In this document: positions 27,375 to 37,128 of the stretch, in pieces | Layout: every line of letters starts with the position of its first letter | How positions within the stretch are numbered: position 1 is the first letter of the stretch | NCBI RefSeq assembly: GCF_016587355.1 | Contig: NZ_BNJF01000001.1 | Location: 3,439,721 to 3,503,720, forward strand | DNA length: 64,000 nt | Source of the DNA: Ktedonospora formicarum | GTDB taxonomy: Bacteria > Chloroflexota > Ktedonobacteria > Ktedonobacterales > Ktedonobacteraceae | Reading direction: 5' to 3' | The notes under the pieces: generated by a model | What the model saw: the letters and a program-made list of their open reading frames with translations, nothing else | What the model was told of the DNA's origin: nothing | The model's database searches: none | Program-made: the position numbers and the translations under genes

Positions 27375-27731
27375 ATGCATCCATTAATTACGCGAGACCC
27401 AGTAACTGGCAATGAGCTGGTTGTCACCCGGCTAGAATGCCCTGAGAGCGGTGTTGCTATCGAAGGGCAATTTAGCCTGGGCTGGATTGGGCGTTTGACG
27501 CGAGAGCAACTGGACTTTGTAGAGCTTATGGTCAAGTATCGCGGCAACATTCAGAAGCTTGCCGCCGAGATGAACGTGGCCTATAACACGGCGCGCAGCC
27601 GTCTGGATGAGATCGTAGCCGCGTTAGGCGGGACGCCAGAGGAGATGCGCGTCGACCGGCGTGCCATTCTTGACAAGCTGGCATCAAAAGAGATCAGCGT
27701 CGAGGAAGCGATGCGCCTACTAAAGGGATAA
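27375..27731 (+). CDS. DUF2089-family protein
   Basis: The 118-residue protein matches the DUF2089 family: it opens MHPLITRDPVTGNELVVTRLE, continues GQFSLGWIGRLTREQLDFVELMVKYRGNIQKLAAEMNVAYNTARSRLDEIVAALG, a helix-turn-helix-like arrangement, and ends with a SHOCT-like short helix pair KLASKEISVEEAMRLLKG. The middle region suggests nucleic-acid binding, so it is probably a transcriptional regulator of the cluster. The ATG at 27375 follows AAGGAGAAGAAGG; an in-frame GTG at 27351 is less likely. Its stop is 4 bases before the next gene, forming a DUF2089/SHOCT-like/DUF4097 unit. Confidence 0.85.
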   Translation: MHPLITRDPVTGNELVVTRLECPESGVAIEGQFSLGWIGRLTREQLDFVELMVKYRGNIQKLAAEMNVAYNTARSRLDEIVAALGGTPEEMRVDRRAILDKLASKEISVEEAMRLLKG

Positions 27732-27735
27732 AGCC

Positions 27736-28137
27736 ATGGTGGCAACAAAGGATGAGCGAGATCGCATCCTGCAACTGGTAGAGGATGGGCAGTTGAACGC
27801 GCAGGAGGCGAGCGAGCTATTCGATGCTCTGGAGGGTGAACAGGAGCGGTACACAGAGCAGAGAGCCCTGACTAGCAAACGCGATCGCCTTCTACGCATT
27901 CGCGCGACCAACCTGGGATCGCACACTCGGCCTGGGCAGCAACGCTTACATATGAGCGCGACAATGCCCGTCAGCCTGGTACGCACCAGTTTGCGCCTGG
28001 GCACACAGATCTTGCCGCAATTGAAAAGCAATAGCGTCGAGGACCTGCTGCGCATGCTTGAGAGTGGAGCAAGTGGCCGCCTGCTGGATCTGCATGACCT
28101 GGAGAATGGCGAGCGTATTGAGATTTTTGTGGAATAA
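27736..28137 (+). CDS. SHOCT-like helical domain protein
   Basis: A 133-residue soluble protein. The N-terminal RDRILQLVEDGQLNAQEASELFDALE is a SHOCT-like motif (short helices, small-residue turn, acidic end), the same motif that ends the DUF2089 protein and the DUF4097 protein here. The middle is basic; the C-terminus has SVEDLLRMLESGASGRLLDLHDLENGERIEIFVE, resembling the tail of proteins encoded beside yvlB-type genes. Start ATG 27736 lies 4 bases after the DUF2089 stop; the ribosome site is AAAGGGATAAAG inside that gene. Function unknown; likely a partner of its neighbours. Confidence 0.75.
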   Translation: MVATKDERDRILQLVEDGQLNAQEASELFDALEGEQERYTEQRALTSKRDRLLRIRATNLGSHTRPGQQRLHMSATMPVSLVRTSLRLGTQILPQLKSNSVEDLLRMLESGASGRLLDLHDLENGERIEIFVE

Positions 28138-28284
28138 ACACATTGTAGGGCTATCAGACGAATCGAGAGAAAGATTCGCTAGCATTTCCTCAAGCTCGCA
28201 CTTTAACGGTAGATAGCCAGCCGAATATGGCAAATGTTTTGTGCCAAACCGCAAGTCTGAAGGCAAAGACAAGGAGAGACAGTC

Positions 28285-30165
28285 ATGGAACAGACCTTCT
28301 CAGCAGAGAACATACGGCGGGTCGTCGTTAACGCGATCGCAGACGACTTAAGCGTACAAGGTTGGGATCGCGCGGAGATCAGATTGCATGCTGATGGACA
28401 TATAGATTTTATTCAGCCCGAAGGCGACACGTTAACCATTGGCGGTGGAGATGATAGCGTTGAACTCTGGGTTCCCTATGAAGTGCTTGTAGAGTGCATT
28501 GACATTGATGGGGATGCCAGCGCAAGTGAGGTAGGCGCTGTCGTGTTACGGCAGATAGGTGGCGATGTCGAGGTCAAAAAGGTTAATCAGAATGTCTATC
28601 TTGAGCAGATAGGTGGCGATGTAAAGCTAGAAGCGATACGTGGAGAGATCACACTATCAAATGTCGGTGGTGACCTTGAGGTCCGGCAGGCAGGTTCCCT
28701 GCGTGTCGCCGATACTACAGGTGGTGACGTACATGGCGAGAATATTGGGCGTGTTGAGTTAGTATCGACAGGTGGTGATGTCAAGCTGCGCGCCGTGGCT
28801 GATGTCCTCGCGCAACACATCGGTGGCGACTTTACGGTCGAAGGTGGAAACGGCACAGTGCAGCTTATGGATGTAGGTGGCGACGCGGTTGCGAAGGGCT
28901 ATCACAACTTGCAGATCAGCAATGTTGGCGGAGACCTGGTCGCACATGGGAGCGGCGAGGCAACAATTGGCAATATCGGCGGGGACCTGCAACTCAAAGG
29001 AGCCACTCAGGCGCAGATTGGCAACGTCAGTGGTGATTGTCAGCTACAAGGCATTCAGGGCGAGGTCAAGCTGGGTTTGGTGAGTGGGGATCTGGACGTG
29101 GAGGAGGTAGCGGGACTATTCACTTTCAGCGATGTGAGTGGTGATGCCAGCCTTAAGCAGTTGCAAGGTGGCATAAACGCAGGTCACGTTGGTGGCGATC
29201 TCTCACTTCAGGCCGATTTTCCGGCTGATAATGCGGCCAAGGTTGTCGTTGGTGGCGACGCCACTGTAACACTGCCTTCCGATGCTAACCTGACGCTCAA
29301 AGCCGTTGTGTCTGGTGATGTCAGTGGGCGTGGTGTCGTCGCGAGCCATTCAGGAAACCAGATCAATCTGATCTATGGTAATGGCTCTTCCTACCTTGAT
29401 CTCTATGTGAGAGGAGATCTGCGCCTGCGTTCCAGTGAGGGGCCGCGTAGCAGCAGTAGTAGTGCCGCTGAAGGATATCCAAATCGGGGCTGGGCTGGTT
29501 TTGGGCAGGAGATGGCGCGCATGGGTGAAGAGCTTGGACGCGATATCTCGCGCATGGTAAACGAAGCCGTCTCGTCTAGCGGTGCGGGTCAGGTGCGCCA
29601 GGCACGCAAATTTGCTGAGCGCCAGAATCGCGCGGCAGAACGTCTCTCGCGCCAGGCCTCTCGACAGGCTGGACGTCTGAACGTACGTATCAACAACCGC
29701 GAATGGCACATGGATAGCGCGCGCCTGGAACGGATTATGGAGCAGGCACGTCAGGCCACCTCTGAGGGTGTTTTTGGTGCGCTGGACGCTGTGGAGCAGG
29801 CACTGAGTAACCTGCATATCCCTGTTCCTCCCACGCCGCCCGTGCCACCGGCACCCAACGCGCCCACGCCACCGGCACCATCGGCACCCCCTGTCCCGAA
29901 TGCGGCTACGCCACCTGTGCCACCCACGCCACCAGTCCCGCCGACGACGGCACCAGAGGTCGCGAAGTCGTTTGTGCCCGATGAGCGCAATATGCCAGAG
30001 GTTCCGGTAGCCGCTGGAGATGTGCCTGATGAAGAGGTCGCGGAAGCGCCCAAGACCCCAGCTAATATTGAACAGGAGCGTGTCGCTATCCTGCGCATGA
30101 TCGCAGAGGGGCGCATTACCCCTGAAGAGGGTGATATGCTTTTGGAAGCTCTGGGTGAGGCATAA
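28285..30165 (+). CDS. DUF4097-type beta-repeat protein with Pro-rich linker and SHOCT-like tail
   Basis: The 626-residue protein has a long run (about 95-360) of 18-24-residue repeats built on GGD or SGD turns (for example QIGGDVEVKKV, QIGGDVKLEAI, NVGGDLEVRQA), as in DUF4097 proteins that form a right-handed beta-helix. The following part is Arg/Gln-rich and helical (390-510). Residues about 512-555 are a Pro-rich linker of PTPPVPPAP-type units, and the C-terminus carries QERVAILRMIAEGRITPEEGDMLLEAL, a SHOCT-like motif. No signal peptide or membrane helix is seen, so it is likely cytosolic or peripherally membrane-bound. The ATG at 28285 follows AAGGAGAGAC. A perfect 18-bp stem terminator follows. 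Confidence 0.85.
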   Translation: MEQTFSAENIRRVVVNAIADDLSVQGWDRAEIRLHADGHIDFIQPEGDTLTIGGGDDSVELWVPYEVLVECIDIDGDASASEVGAVVLRQIGGDVEVKKVNQNVYLEQIGGDVKLEAIRGEITLSNVGGDLEVRQAGSLRVADTTGGDVHGENIGRVELVSTGGDVKLRAVADVLAQHIGGDFTVEGGNGTVQLMDVGGDAVAKGYHNLQISNVGGDLVAHGSGEATIGNIGGDLQLKGATQAQIGNVSGDCQLQGIQGEVKLGLVSGDLDVEEVAGLFTFSDVSGDASLKQLQGGINAGHVGGDLSLQADFPADNAAKVVVGGDATVTLPSDANLTLKAVVSGDVSGRGVVASHSGNQINLIYGNGSSYLDLYVRGDLRLRSSEGPRSSSSSAAEGYPNRGWAGFGQEMARMGEELGRDISRMVNEAVSSSGAGQVRQARKFAERQNRAAERLSRQASRQAGRLNVRINNREWHMDSARLERIMEQARQATSEGVFGALDAVEQALSNLHIPVPPTPPVPPAPNAPTPPAPSAPPVPNAATPPVPPTPPVPPTTAPEVAKSFVPDERNMPEVPVAAGDVPDEEVAEAPKTPANIEQERVAILRMIAEGRITPEEGDMLLEALGEA

Positions 30166-30198
30166 AAATCCACTTGTGGAAATTTGAGGCACTTTACC

Positions 30199-30246
30199 AA
30201 GAGGTCTCCAACAATGTTTTGCGTAAAGCATTGTTGGAGACCTCTT
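30199..30246. terminator. Hairpin between convergent genes
   Basis: An 18-bp perfect stem (30199-30216 with 30229-30246, AAGAGGTCTCCAACAATG) encloses a 12-base loop. It lies between the DUF4097 gene (stop 30165) and the convergent aminotransferase (stop 30272), so it can serve both. Confidence 0.8.
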
Positions 30247-30271
30247 TCCGTGATATGCAGGCCTCAGACGG

Positions 30272-31540
30272 CTACTCCTGGCTCCGCTCCTGGGCCAGAG
30301 TGAGGAGTGTCTCGCGCAGACGCTCGATCTCGGCATGCGTATTGTAGTGGACGAGGCCAACACGCAGTAAACCGCCCTGTTCATCAATATTGAGGCGCTT
30401 CATGACCTCAAGAGCGTAGTAGTTGCCACTCCAGACATTGAAGTTCTCGACGGCGAGCCGTTCAGCCAGTTGGCGTGGTTGCCAGCCAGCGAGCGCAAAG
30501 GAGAAAGTTGGGACGCGCTCATCGATACGTTCAAGATCGGCGATGCCGTAGAGCGTCAGGCCTGGAACGGACTTCAGTGTTGCGAGTAGAGCCAGACTCA
30601 GCTCGTGCTCATGAGCCGTAATGACCTCCATGGCCTGTCGTAGCGCGAGGCGTCGCCCACTGAAGCGCTCGCGTAGTTGATGTGTAAACTCCGTGCCAAA
30701 AGTCGTTCCCAGCCATGAGAGATACTCTAATGCTCCCAGTACCCCCGCGATAGACTCAAAGCTTTGCGTTCCCGTCTCGAATTTGCCGGGAGGCTCGTTA
30801 TCAGCCGGGCGCACCTTGTACGCTACCAGTTGCTTCAGCAGATCGAGCTTGCCATAGAGGATGCCGGTATGTGGACCAAAGAACTTGTAGGCTGAGCAGG
30901 CAAGCAGATCACAGTCTAGATCTTGCACATCGATAGCGCGGTGAGGGGCATATTGTACGGCGTCGATGAAGCAGAGTGCGCCAACTTCATGGGCCAGTTC
31001 GACCGCGCGCTTCACATCGTTGATGGTGCCCATTGCGTTTGAGGCATAGCCGATGGCGACGAGCCTGGTGCGAGGAGTAAGCTGGCTTTCCAGGTCTTGC
31101 ATGTCCAATGTGCAATCGTCGGGGTGAATGTCGACCCAGCGAACAGTGCAGCCATGGTCACGGGCGATATGGAGCCAGGGAGCGATATTGGCGTCATGAT
31201 CGAGGCGCGTCACCACAATCTCATCGCCGGGTTGGAGCAGGAGGGCCAGGCAGCGGCTAATGTGTAGCGTGAGGCTGGTCATATTCTGCCCAAAGATAAT
31301 CTCCTCTGGGTGAGCGGCATTCAGGAAATCGGCTACTGCCTGTCGCGCCTCATATACCACTGAGTCTGAGCGCAGACTTGTCGTAAAAGCTCCACCGTGG
31401 TTGGCGTTAGTATTCAGTAAATACTGTTGCATCCGGCGCAGGACTCCCTGCGCGACTTGTGTGCCACCAGGATTATCGAAGAAGATCGCATCCGTGTTAA
31501 GCGCTGGAAAGTGGGCGCGTACGGCGTCAAGATCGAGCAT
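30272..31540 (-). CDS. Class V aminotransferase-fold PLP enzyme (cysteine desulfurase-like, VC1184 type)
   Basis: The 422-residue enzyme has the fold-type I PLP signature: DAVQYAPHRAIDV holding the pyridine-nitrogen aspartate, and SAYKFFGPHTGILYG with the Schiff-base lysine K219. The opening LDAVRAHFPALNTDAIFFDNPGG and the segment NVWSGNYYALEVMKRL match the cysteine desulfurase-like subgroup TIGR01976; where SufS/CsdA carry an active-loop cysteine this protein has Tyr, so desulfurase activity is doubtful. Start ATG 31540 has GGAGG five bases upstream; frames that extend to 32116 run antisense through the next gene and are not real. The reaction is unknown. Confidence 0.87.
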   Translation of the reverse strand: MLDLDAVRAHFPALNTDAIFFDNPGGTQVAQGVLRRMQQYLLNTNANHGGAFTTSLRSDSVVYEARQAVADFLNAAHPEEIIFGQNMTSLTLHISRCLALLLQPGDEIVVTRLDHDANIAPWLHIARDHGCTVRWVDIHPDDCTLDMQDLESQLTPRTRLVAIGYASNAMGTINDVKRAVELAHEVGALCFIDAVQYAPHRAIDVQDLDCDLLACSAYKFFGPHTGILYGKLDLLKQLVAYKVRPADNEPPGKFETGTQSFESIAGVLGALEYLSWLGTTFGTEFTHQLRERFSGRRLALRQAMEVITAHEHELSLALLATLKSVPGLTLYGIADLERIDERVPTFSFALAGWQPRQLAERLAVENFNVWSGNYYALEVMKRLNIDEQGGLLRVGLVHYNTHAEIERLRETLLTLAQERSQE

Positions 31541-31732
31541 AGCAACCTCCATTGAAGAAGATAGGTCAAGAAGAATGCTCTTCATTCTATCACGCAGCGC
31601 TTTAAGCGTGTTAGAATAGGAGTAGAAGACGCACAAGAGGTTTCTATATGGAGGGCTGTAACATGGAAGAAGAGCAGCCCGTGTACACAACAGTGCTAGA
31701 ACTGAGATCCTTAAGAGGAGGTTGGAATACAG

Positions 31733-32692
31733 ATGCATACGAGGCCGTTTGGTAAAACTGGTATGGAGATTACTCCAATTGGTCTGGGTGCGTGGGCTAT
31801 TGGGGGCGGAAATTGGGCGTTTGGCTGGGGACCGCAGGATGATCAGGAGTCGATTGACACGATTCATCGCGCGATAGACCTGGGCATCAACTGGATCGAT
31901 ACCGCCGCCGTCTATGGACTGGGCCACGCCGAAGAGGTGGTGGGGAAAGCACTCAAGGGGCGCAGCGAGAAGCCCTATATCTTCACCAAATGCGAGCGCA
32001 CATGGAATGAGAAGCGCGAGATCATATCTAATCTCAAGGCCGATTCGATCAGGCGGGAGGTTGAAGATAGCCTGCGTCGCCTTGATGTTGACGTGATTGA
32101 TCTGTATCAGATCCACTGGCCCCAGCCGGATGAGGATGTTGAAGAGGGCTGGAGCACGCTAGTTAAGCTGAAGGAAGAGGGCAAGGTCAAGCATATTGGC
32201 GTCTCCAATTTTAATGTTGAGCAGATGGAGCGCTGTAAGAAATACACACCAGTCGAAACGCTGCAAGGACCCTACTCTCTCATCAAGCGTGGGGTAGAGG
32301 CTGAGATCCTGCCCTACTGTGAACGCGAGAATATTGGGGTTATCGCCTACTCACCCATGCGTTCCGGTCTGCTCTCGGGGCTTATGACGCGCGACCGCAT
32401 CGCGAATATGCCCAATGATGATTGGCGCAAGAACGACGCCGATTTCCAGGACCCACTTCTGGAGCGCAACCTGGCTCTGGCGAAGATGCTGGATGAAGAG
32501 ATTGGCTATCCGCACAACCTTAGCGCGGGTGTTGTGGCTATCGCCTGGGTACTCAGCAATCCCGCGATTAGTGGTGCGATTGTCGGCGCGCGACGCCCGA
32601 GTCAGATCGAGGCACTTTTGCCTGCCGCCGAACTTCGCCTAAGCCAGAGCGAACTGGACCAGATCGAAGCCTTTTTGCAGAAGCACCAGTAA
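31733..32692 (+). CDS. Aldo/keto reductase
   Basis: A 319-residue NADPH-dependent aldo/keto reductase with the family tetrad visible: D56 and Y61 in WIDTAAVYGLGHAEEVVG, K86 in IFTKC and H128 in YQIHWPQ. The GKVKHIGVSNF motif and the C-terminal GAIVGARRPSQIE coenzyme loop are typical of the YhdN/AKR11-like branch. It would reduce aldehydes or ketones in the cytosol; the substrate is unknown. The ATG follows AGGAGG at a 12-base spacing. Divergent to the aminotransferase (192-base gap), possibly sharing a regulatory region. Confidence 0.92.
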   Translation: MHTRPFGKTGMEITPIGLGAWAIGGGNWAFGWGPQDDQESIDTIHRAIDLGINWIDTAAVYGLGHAEEVVGKALKGRSEKPYIFTKCERTWNEKREIISNLKADSIRREVEDSLRRLDVDVIDLYQIHWPQPDEDVEEGWSTLVKLKEEGKVKHIGVSNFNVEQMERCKKYTPVETLQGPYSLIKRGVEAEILPYCERENIGVIAYSPMRSGLLSGLMTRDRIANMPNDDWRKNDADFQDPLLERNLALAKMLDEEIGYPHNLSAGVVAIAWVLSNPAISGAIVGARRPSQIEALLPAAELRLSQSELDQIEAFLQKHQ

Positions 32693-32755
32693 GCCTGACA
32701 TAGACTAAAGCGTCGCATCTTATATAAGGGTAAGCCTTTTAAGCAGCGTTGTATG

Positions 32756-32805
32756 GATAAAGGGAGGTGTGGATCTCATTAGCAAGACCCACACCTCCCT
32801 TTATC
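32756..32805 (+). terminator. Hairpin terminator after aldo/keto reductase
   Basis: A 17-bp perfect stem, GATAAAGGGAGGTGTGG (32756-32772) with its complement at 32789-32805, 16-base loop, about 65 bases beyond the reductase stop. Confidence 0.75.
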
Positions 32806-32927
32806 ATCTGGGTTTGCTATGTGAGGTGCTATAGTACGTCTGGGGCAACCGCTATTCAAAGGGTTAAAAAGAAGAGTAGAGTATATATAAATAACCCATT
32901 CTTGCAGAGAGGATAGCGCGAAGCTCT

Positions 32928-33611
32928 ATGTTGATAGATATCCCTGAGAGTTGGCATGAAGCCCTCAATAGCGAACTAGAGAAAGATTATTTCAAGAAGC
33001 TTGAAACCTTCGTGGATGGCGAGCGTGCTCAACACGAGGTTTTCCCACCTGAACAAGATGTCTTCTCAGCCCTCAAGTTGACTCCCTACGAGAAGGTCAA
33101 TGTCCTGCTTCTGGGTCAGGACCCGTATCACGACAACAATCAGGCGCACGGCCTCTGCTTCTCGGTACGTCCGGGTATTAAGCCGCCTCCTTCGCTGGTC
33201 AATATGTACAAGGAACTCCGCAGTGATGTGGATTTTCGTATCCCTAACAATGGTTATCTGGTCCCCTGGGCTGAGCAGGGCATCTTGATGCTCAATGCCG
33301 TCCTGACTGTGCGGGCGCACTCGCCCAACTCGCATAAGAACCAGGGTTGGGAGAAGTTTACAGACGCTGTCATCAAGCGCGTCAATGCCAAGGATGATCC
33401 GGTGGTCTTTGTACTGTGGGGTGGCTACGCGCAGAAGAAGAAGGCTCTCATCGATACCACAAAGCATCGTATCGTGGCAATGGCGCATCCCTCGCCTCTC
33501 TCCGCGCGTAATGGTTTCTTTGGTAGCAAGCCTTTCTCCACGATTAATGCCGCCCTCCGCGAATCAGGCAAGCCTGAGATCGACTGGCAACTCCCTGATC
33601 TGAAGGCCTAA
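32928..33611 (+). CDS. ung: Uracil-DNA glycosylase, family 1
   Basis: The 227-residue protein is a complete family 1 UDG that removes uracil from DNA at the start of base excision repair. The water-activating loop GQDPYH (D65), the uracil-recognition N123 in LMLNAVLTV, the Pro-rich loop KPPPSL and the leucine loop HPSPLS (H187) are all present. It is standard length. Start ATG 32928; the ribosome site is weak (AGAGAGGAT 12-20 bases upstream). A 30-bp perfect stem follows its stop. Confidence 0.96.
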   Translation: MLIDIPESWHEALNSELEKDYFKKLETFVDGERAQHEVFPPEQDVFSALKLTPYEKVNVLLLGQDPYHDNNQAHGLCFSVRPGIKPPPSLVNMYKELRSDVDFRIPNNGYLVPWAEQGILMLNAVLTVRAHSPNSHKNQGWEKFTDAVIKRVNAKDDPVVFVLWGGYAQKKKALIDTTKHRIVAMAHPSPLSARNGFFGSKPFSTINAALRESGKPEIDWQLPDLKA

Positions 33612-33622
33612 TCACACTTAGA

Positions 33623-33692
33623 AAACATCTCAATAACAGGAGTGGCATATGGCTGATGTCAACCATATGCCACTCCTGTTATTGAGATGTTT
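33623..33692 (+). terminator. 30-bp perfect-stem hairpin after ung
   Basis: The arms 33623-33652 and 33663-33692 are exactly complementary around a 10-base loop. The hairpin begins 12 bases after the ung stop. Only a short TTT follows, so termination may depend on stem strength. Confidence 0.8.
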
Positions 33693-33834
33693 GCGGCTGC
33701 AAACGTGCGGCACAGGCATATAATCCGCACTTGCCAGGAGCGCATTGTACGTGTAAGGTAATGGGGGAGGTGTCGCGAGCAAGCGGCGCATTCACACTAT
33801 TTGCTTGAGAGCAAGGGGGCACAAGAGACGAAGC

Positions 33835-35349
33835 ATGTCAGAGAATGCTATACGAGCTAACTATCTATCTCCCTATATTCTGGCGCTTGATGTTGGTACT
33901 TCATCAACGCGAGCGCTCCTCTTTGACGCGCGGGGCAAGGCTATTCCTGGTATTGGATCACAGAAAAAATATGAGCTTACGACTGGGCACGATGGCGAGG
34001 CGAGCCTTGATGCCGATATCTTGACCGAGACCGTTGCCCGCACGATTGATGAGACCTTACTACAAATGGGAGACTTGGCACGCCAGATCAAAGCGGTGGC
34101 GCTGGATACCTTCTGGCATAGTCTGGTTGGTGTGGATGGTCAGCAGAAGGCGCTTACGCCTGTTATCACCTGGGAAGATACGCGCCCGGCCTCGATGGTG
34201 CGCAAATTACGCACGGACCTGGATGAGCGGCAAGTGCATGAGCGTGTGGGAGCGCGCTTTCATGCTAGCTACTGGTCGGCGAAGCTTCTATGGCTGGAGA
34301 GCGAACAGCGGGGGACCTTTGAGCGGGTGGAGCAATGGCTTTCCTATGGTGAATATTTACATCGGCGCCTGCTGGGGCACTCAGTCTGTGGCCTCTCAAT
34401 GGCCTCGGGAACGGGCCTGCTCAATGTGCGCGAACGAGCCTGGGATAAGGATCTTGTGGCATATCTGAGCCTCAAAGAGGGCCAGCTTCCCGAACTGGGC
34501 GACTATACAGACGGCTTGCGTGGTATGACGGACGAGTATCAGCGGCGCTGGCCCCAACTGAGCGATGTGGTCTGGTTTCCCGCGCTGGGTGATGGTGCCG
34601 TCGCGAACATTGGCTCGGGCGCAGCAAGCCCTGAGCGCTGGGCGCTTACGATTGGTACTTCGAGTGCTATTCGCGCCATTGTCGAGCCTGAGCGCGTTGT
34701 GCCCTCACCGGGCCTCTGGCTCTACCTCGTCGATGGCAAGCGAGCGATTATTGGAGGTGCTTTGAGCCAGGGAGGCAATGTTCTGGCATGGTTGCGCGAT
34801 ATGCTTGGCTTGCAAGATCCAAAACAAGCCGAGACCCTTGCCAGCAAGATTGAGCCTGATGGGCACGGTCTGACGGTACTTCCCTTTATCTCCGGCGAGC
34901 GTAGTCCTGGCTGGCAGGCTGAGCGCCGCATGACGGTTGCGGGCCTTTCACTCCACACAACTCCGGCAATGCTTCAGCGAGCGGGAATGGAAGCAGTAGC
35001 CTACCAGCTCAAGCAAGTGTACAACGAGTTATCGCAGGCCCTTGCGCTTAAAGGAGACGTGGTGCCGCAGGTGATTTGTAGTGGCGGCGCATTGCTTGGT
35101 TCGCCTCTCTTGCAGCATATTCTTGCCGATACGCTGGGTGTACCCCTCTATCCCTCACGGGATGCTGAAGCCTCCTCACGCGGGAGCGCCCTGCTGGCCC
35201 TTGAAGCTCTCGGTGTCATCAAAGATGTCGCGCTGGTTGAACCTGACATCTCCGTTCCCGTACAGCCGGACTCCAGGGCCGGCGCGATTTATCAGCGAGC
35301 CGTCGAGCGTCAGGAGAAGCTTTATCATATGCTTCAGGAGCCCCTCTGA
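33835..35349 (+). CDS. FGGY-family carbohydrate kinase (gluconokinase-like)
   Basis: The 504-residue kinase has the FGGY phosphate-1 motif ILALDVGTSSTRALLFD near the N-terminus, VITWEDTRP in the sugar-binding part, the second-domain GTSSAIR adenosine segment and the C-terminal VICSGGALLGSPLLQHILAD. Overall it is closest in style to FGGY gluconate kinases, but the substrate cannot be fixed; no sugar dehydratase or permease is adjacent. It would phosphorylate a sugar or sugar acid with ATP in the cytosol. Start ATG 33835 is preferred over the in-frame TTG at 33805. Convergent with the FAD monooxygenase (27-base gap). Confidence 0.87.
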   Translation: MSENAIRANYLSPYILALDVGTSSTRALLFDARGKAIPGIGSQKKYELTTGHDGEASLDADILTETVARTIDETLLQMGDLARQIKAVALDTFWHSLVGVDGQQKALTPVITWEDTRPASMVRKLRTDLDERQVHERVGARFHASYWSAKLLWLESEQRGTFERVEQWLSYGEYLHRRLLGHSVCGLSMASGTGLLNVRERAWDKDLVAYLSLKEGQLPELGDYTDGLRGMTDEYQRRWPQLSDVVWFPALGDGAVANIGSGAASPERWALTIGTSSAIRAIVEPERVVPSPGLWLYLVDGKRAIIGGALSQGGNVLAWLRDMLGLQDPKQAETLASKIEPDGHGLTVLPFISGERSPGWQAERRMTVAGLSLHTTPAMLQRAGMEAVAYQLKQVYNELSQALALKGDVVPQVICSGGALLGSPLLQHILADTLGVPLYPSRDAEASSRGSALLALEALGVIKDVALVEPDISVPVQPDSRAGAIYQRAVERQEKLYHMLQEPL

Positions 35350-35376
35350 CCAGAATATGAGGGATTGCTGCACTGG

Positions 35377-37118
35377 TCAGGGAGAGAGCAGGCGAATGAG
35401 GCGCCGGGCGAAGGCCACTTCCTCATTCGCGCGGAAGACGCCAAGGATATAGCGGTCGGGGCGTACCAGCAGATAGGTATCCTGGCTGCTCCCAAAAAGC
35501 GAGCGTAGCGAGCCATCGGAATCGACGACAGGCGTTATGTGCTCCGGCCAGTGGGTTTTGAGAGTGGAGGATGGCGGCAGGAGGACGATATAGCGAGGTT
35601 GGAGGGTGGACCAGAGTGGGTGCATAAGGGGCTGCTCAGCTTGGTTTGCCTCGCCACTGAGTTTGAGAAGTGCGAATCCAGAACACAATAGATCGTCAAA
35701 GAGAAGTGACCGACCCTGGAGGGTGAGAACCTGTGGTTGGGGCAGATAGGTTCCGGGAAGGTGTCGATGCTTCAGGCTGGTTGCGGGCAGGATCAGCCCG
35801 CGCTTATAACGAGGCTGAGGTTTGACACGCATCTCGCGCAGGCTCTCGACCAGGGGAGGAATGCGCGCGACCACACCGCGTAGGAGCAGGTCGCGCGCCA
35901 GGGCGGCGCGGCGACTGGTTGGCATGATAATATGACCCAGCGCGGAGGAGAAGAGGATCATCTCGCGTACATGAGGGACACGCTCAGTCTGGTAGGATGC
36001 GAGCAGGTGAGGCGAGGCGTTTCCCTGAAAGACGAGCGAGAGCTTCCAGCACAGATTATGTACGTCACGCAGGCCGCTATTCATACCTTGTCCTCCGAAG
36101 GGCGGCATCAGGTGCGCTGCATCGCCGAGCAAGAAGACACGATGACGAAAGAGGCGCGATGCCATAGTGGCGTAGAAGGTATAGACGGCCTGACGTATCA
36201 CACACGCAGGCTTGCCCGCGCTCCAATGGCGTTGGGAGCGGCGTGATTGCATGATAAGCTCTTGAATGCGCTCTAGTCGCAGCAGGTCATCGGGCTGCTC
36301 ATGGGGATGGAGCATAAATTCCCACCTTCTCCCACCATTAGGAGCAGGCACCGTGACTGCTGGACGTTTGGGATTGCAGAAGAAGATAATGGCGTTCGAA
36401 GGATCATCGTCTCCGGCACAATCCACGACGAGCCAGCGCTGCATCGCGCCGGACTGTGAGCGCTCCGAGCGCTGGCGACGTGAGAATGGTAGCAGCGAAG
36501 GGGGGCGCATCCCAAGATCGAGCATGTGTCGTATCGGGCTACGCCCTCCATCACAAGCAAGCACATATGAGCACTTGATTTGTTGTCGGCCTCCATCAGG
36601 CTGTCGCAGCGACAAGAAGACCTCATCTTTGGCCTGAGTCAGATTAACAAGCTCATATTGGAAGCGCACATGCACATGTGGGAAGCGTTCTAGCCCTTGA
36701 AGCAGAGCACGCTCAAAGGTGGGCTGATGAAAGGTCGAGATCAGAGGAAAGCCATTGCGGCATGCAAGCGGTGCGACGCGCGCTAGATAGTGAGGCCCTG
36801 AAATATAGTGGGCCTCGGTTCCGAGTCGCATAGAGGGCAGAAGGATATCGCCCAGTCCCAACGCCTGACAGACGCGCAGACCCTCGTCATCAATGGAGAT
36901 GGCCCGTGGAAAGGTACAGAGATCCGGGTTGCGCTCGATAAGCAGCGTAGAAATACCCAGTAGTCCCAGCATATTCGCAGCTGCCAGTCCGGTTGGCCCC
37001 GCACCTACAATGACCACCGGAATGTGTGAGGGCAGGTCGCCAGTGTTGGGGCGGGAAGAGGGCCAGTTTGCGTTGTGCTCTCTTCCCCTGCTGCATAGCT
37101 TTCGATGTCATTCTGCAT
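35377..37118 (-). pseudogene. FAD-dependent aromatic monooxygenase (PHBH/MhpA type), frameshifted near N-terminus
   Basis: The open frame starts inside the FAD-binding motif (VVIVGAGPTGLAAANML) with no ribosome site. Adding one base in the GGGG run 37048-37051 joins it to ATG 37118, giving 580 residues with N-terminus MQNDIESYAAGEESTT then DLPSHIPVVIVGAG. This start lies 10 bases after the KS-beta stop and has GAGAG upstream. Other motifs are the DG motif ACDGGRSPIR and GDAAHLMPPFGGQGMN, typical of class A flavin monooxygenases that hydroxylate phenols and aromatic polyketides with NAD(P)H and O2. Context in the ketosynthase operon favours tailoring. The break is probably a base-calling error. 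Confidence 0.82.
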
Positions 37119-37128
37119 ATGTACTCTC

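Noticed and set aside
29350..30387. Long minus-strand open frame opposite the DUF4097 and aminotransferase genes
   Set aside because: It is antisense to convincing genes and its composition (Arg/Trp/Gly) is what the GGD and Pro-rich repeats give on the other strand.
30272..31540. SufS-type cysteine desulfurase partner for sufB
   Set aside because: The active-loop cysteine is replaced by Tyr and the gene is 24 kb from sufB; it belongs to a separate subgroup.
31541..32116. N-terminal extension of the class V aminotransferase frame
   Set aside because: It runs antisense through the aldo/keto reductase; ATG 31540 has a perfect GGAGG site.
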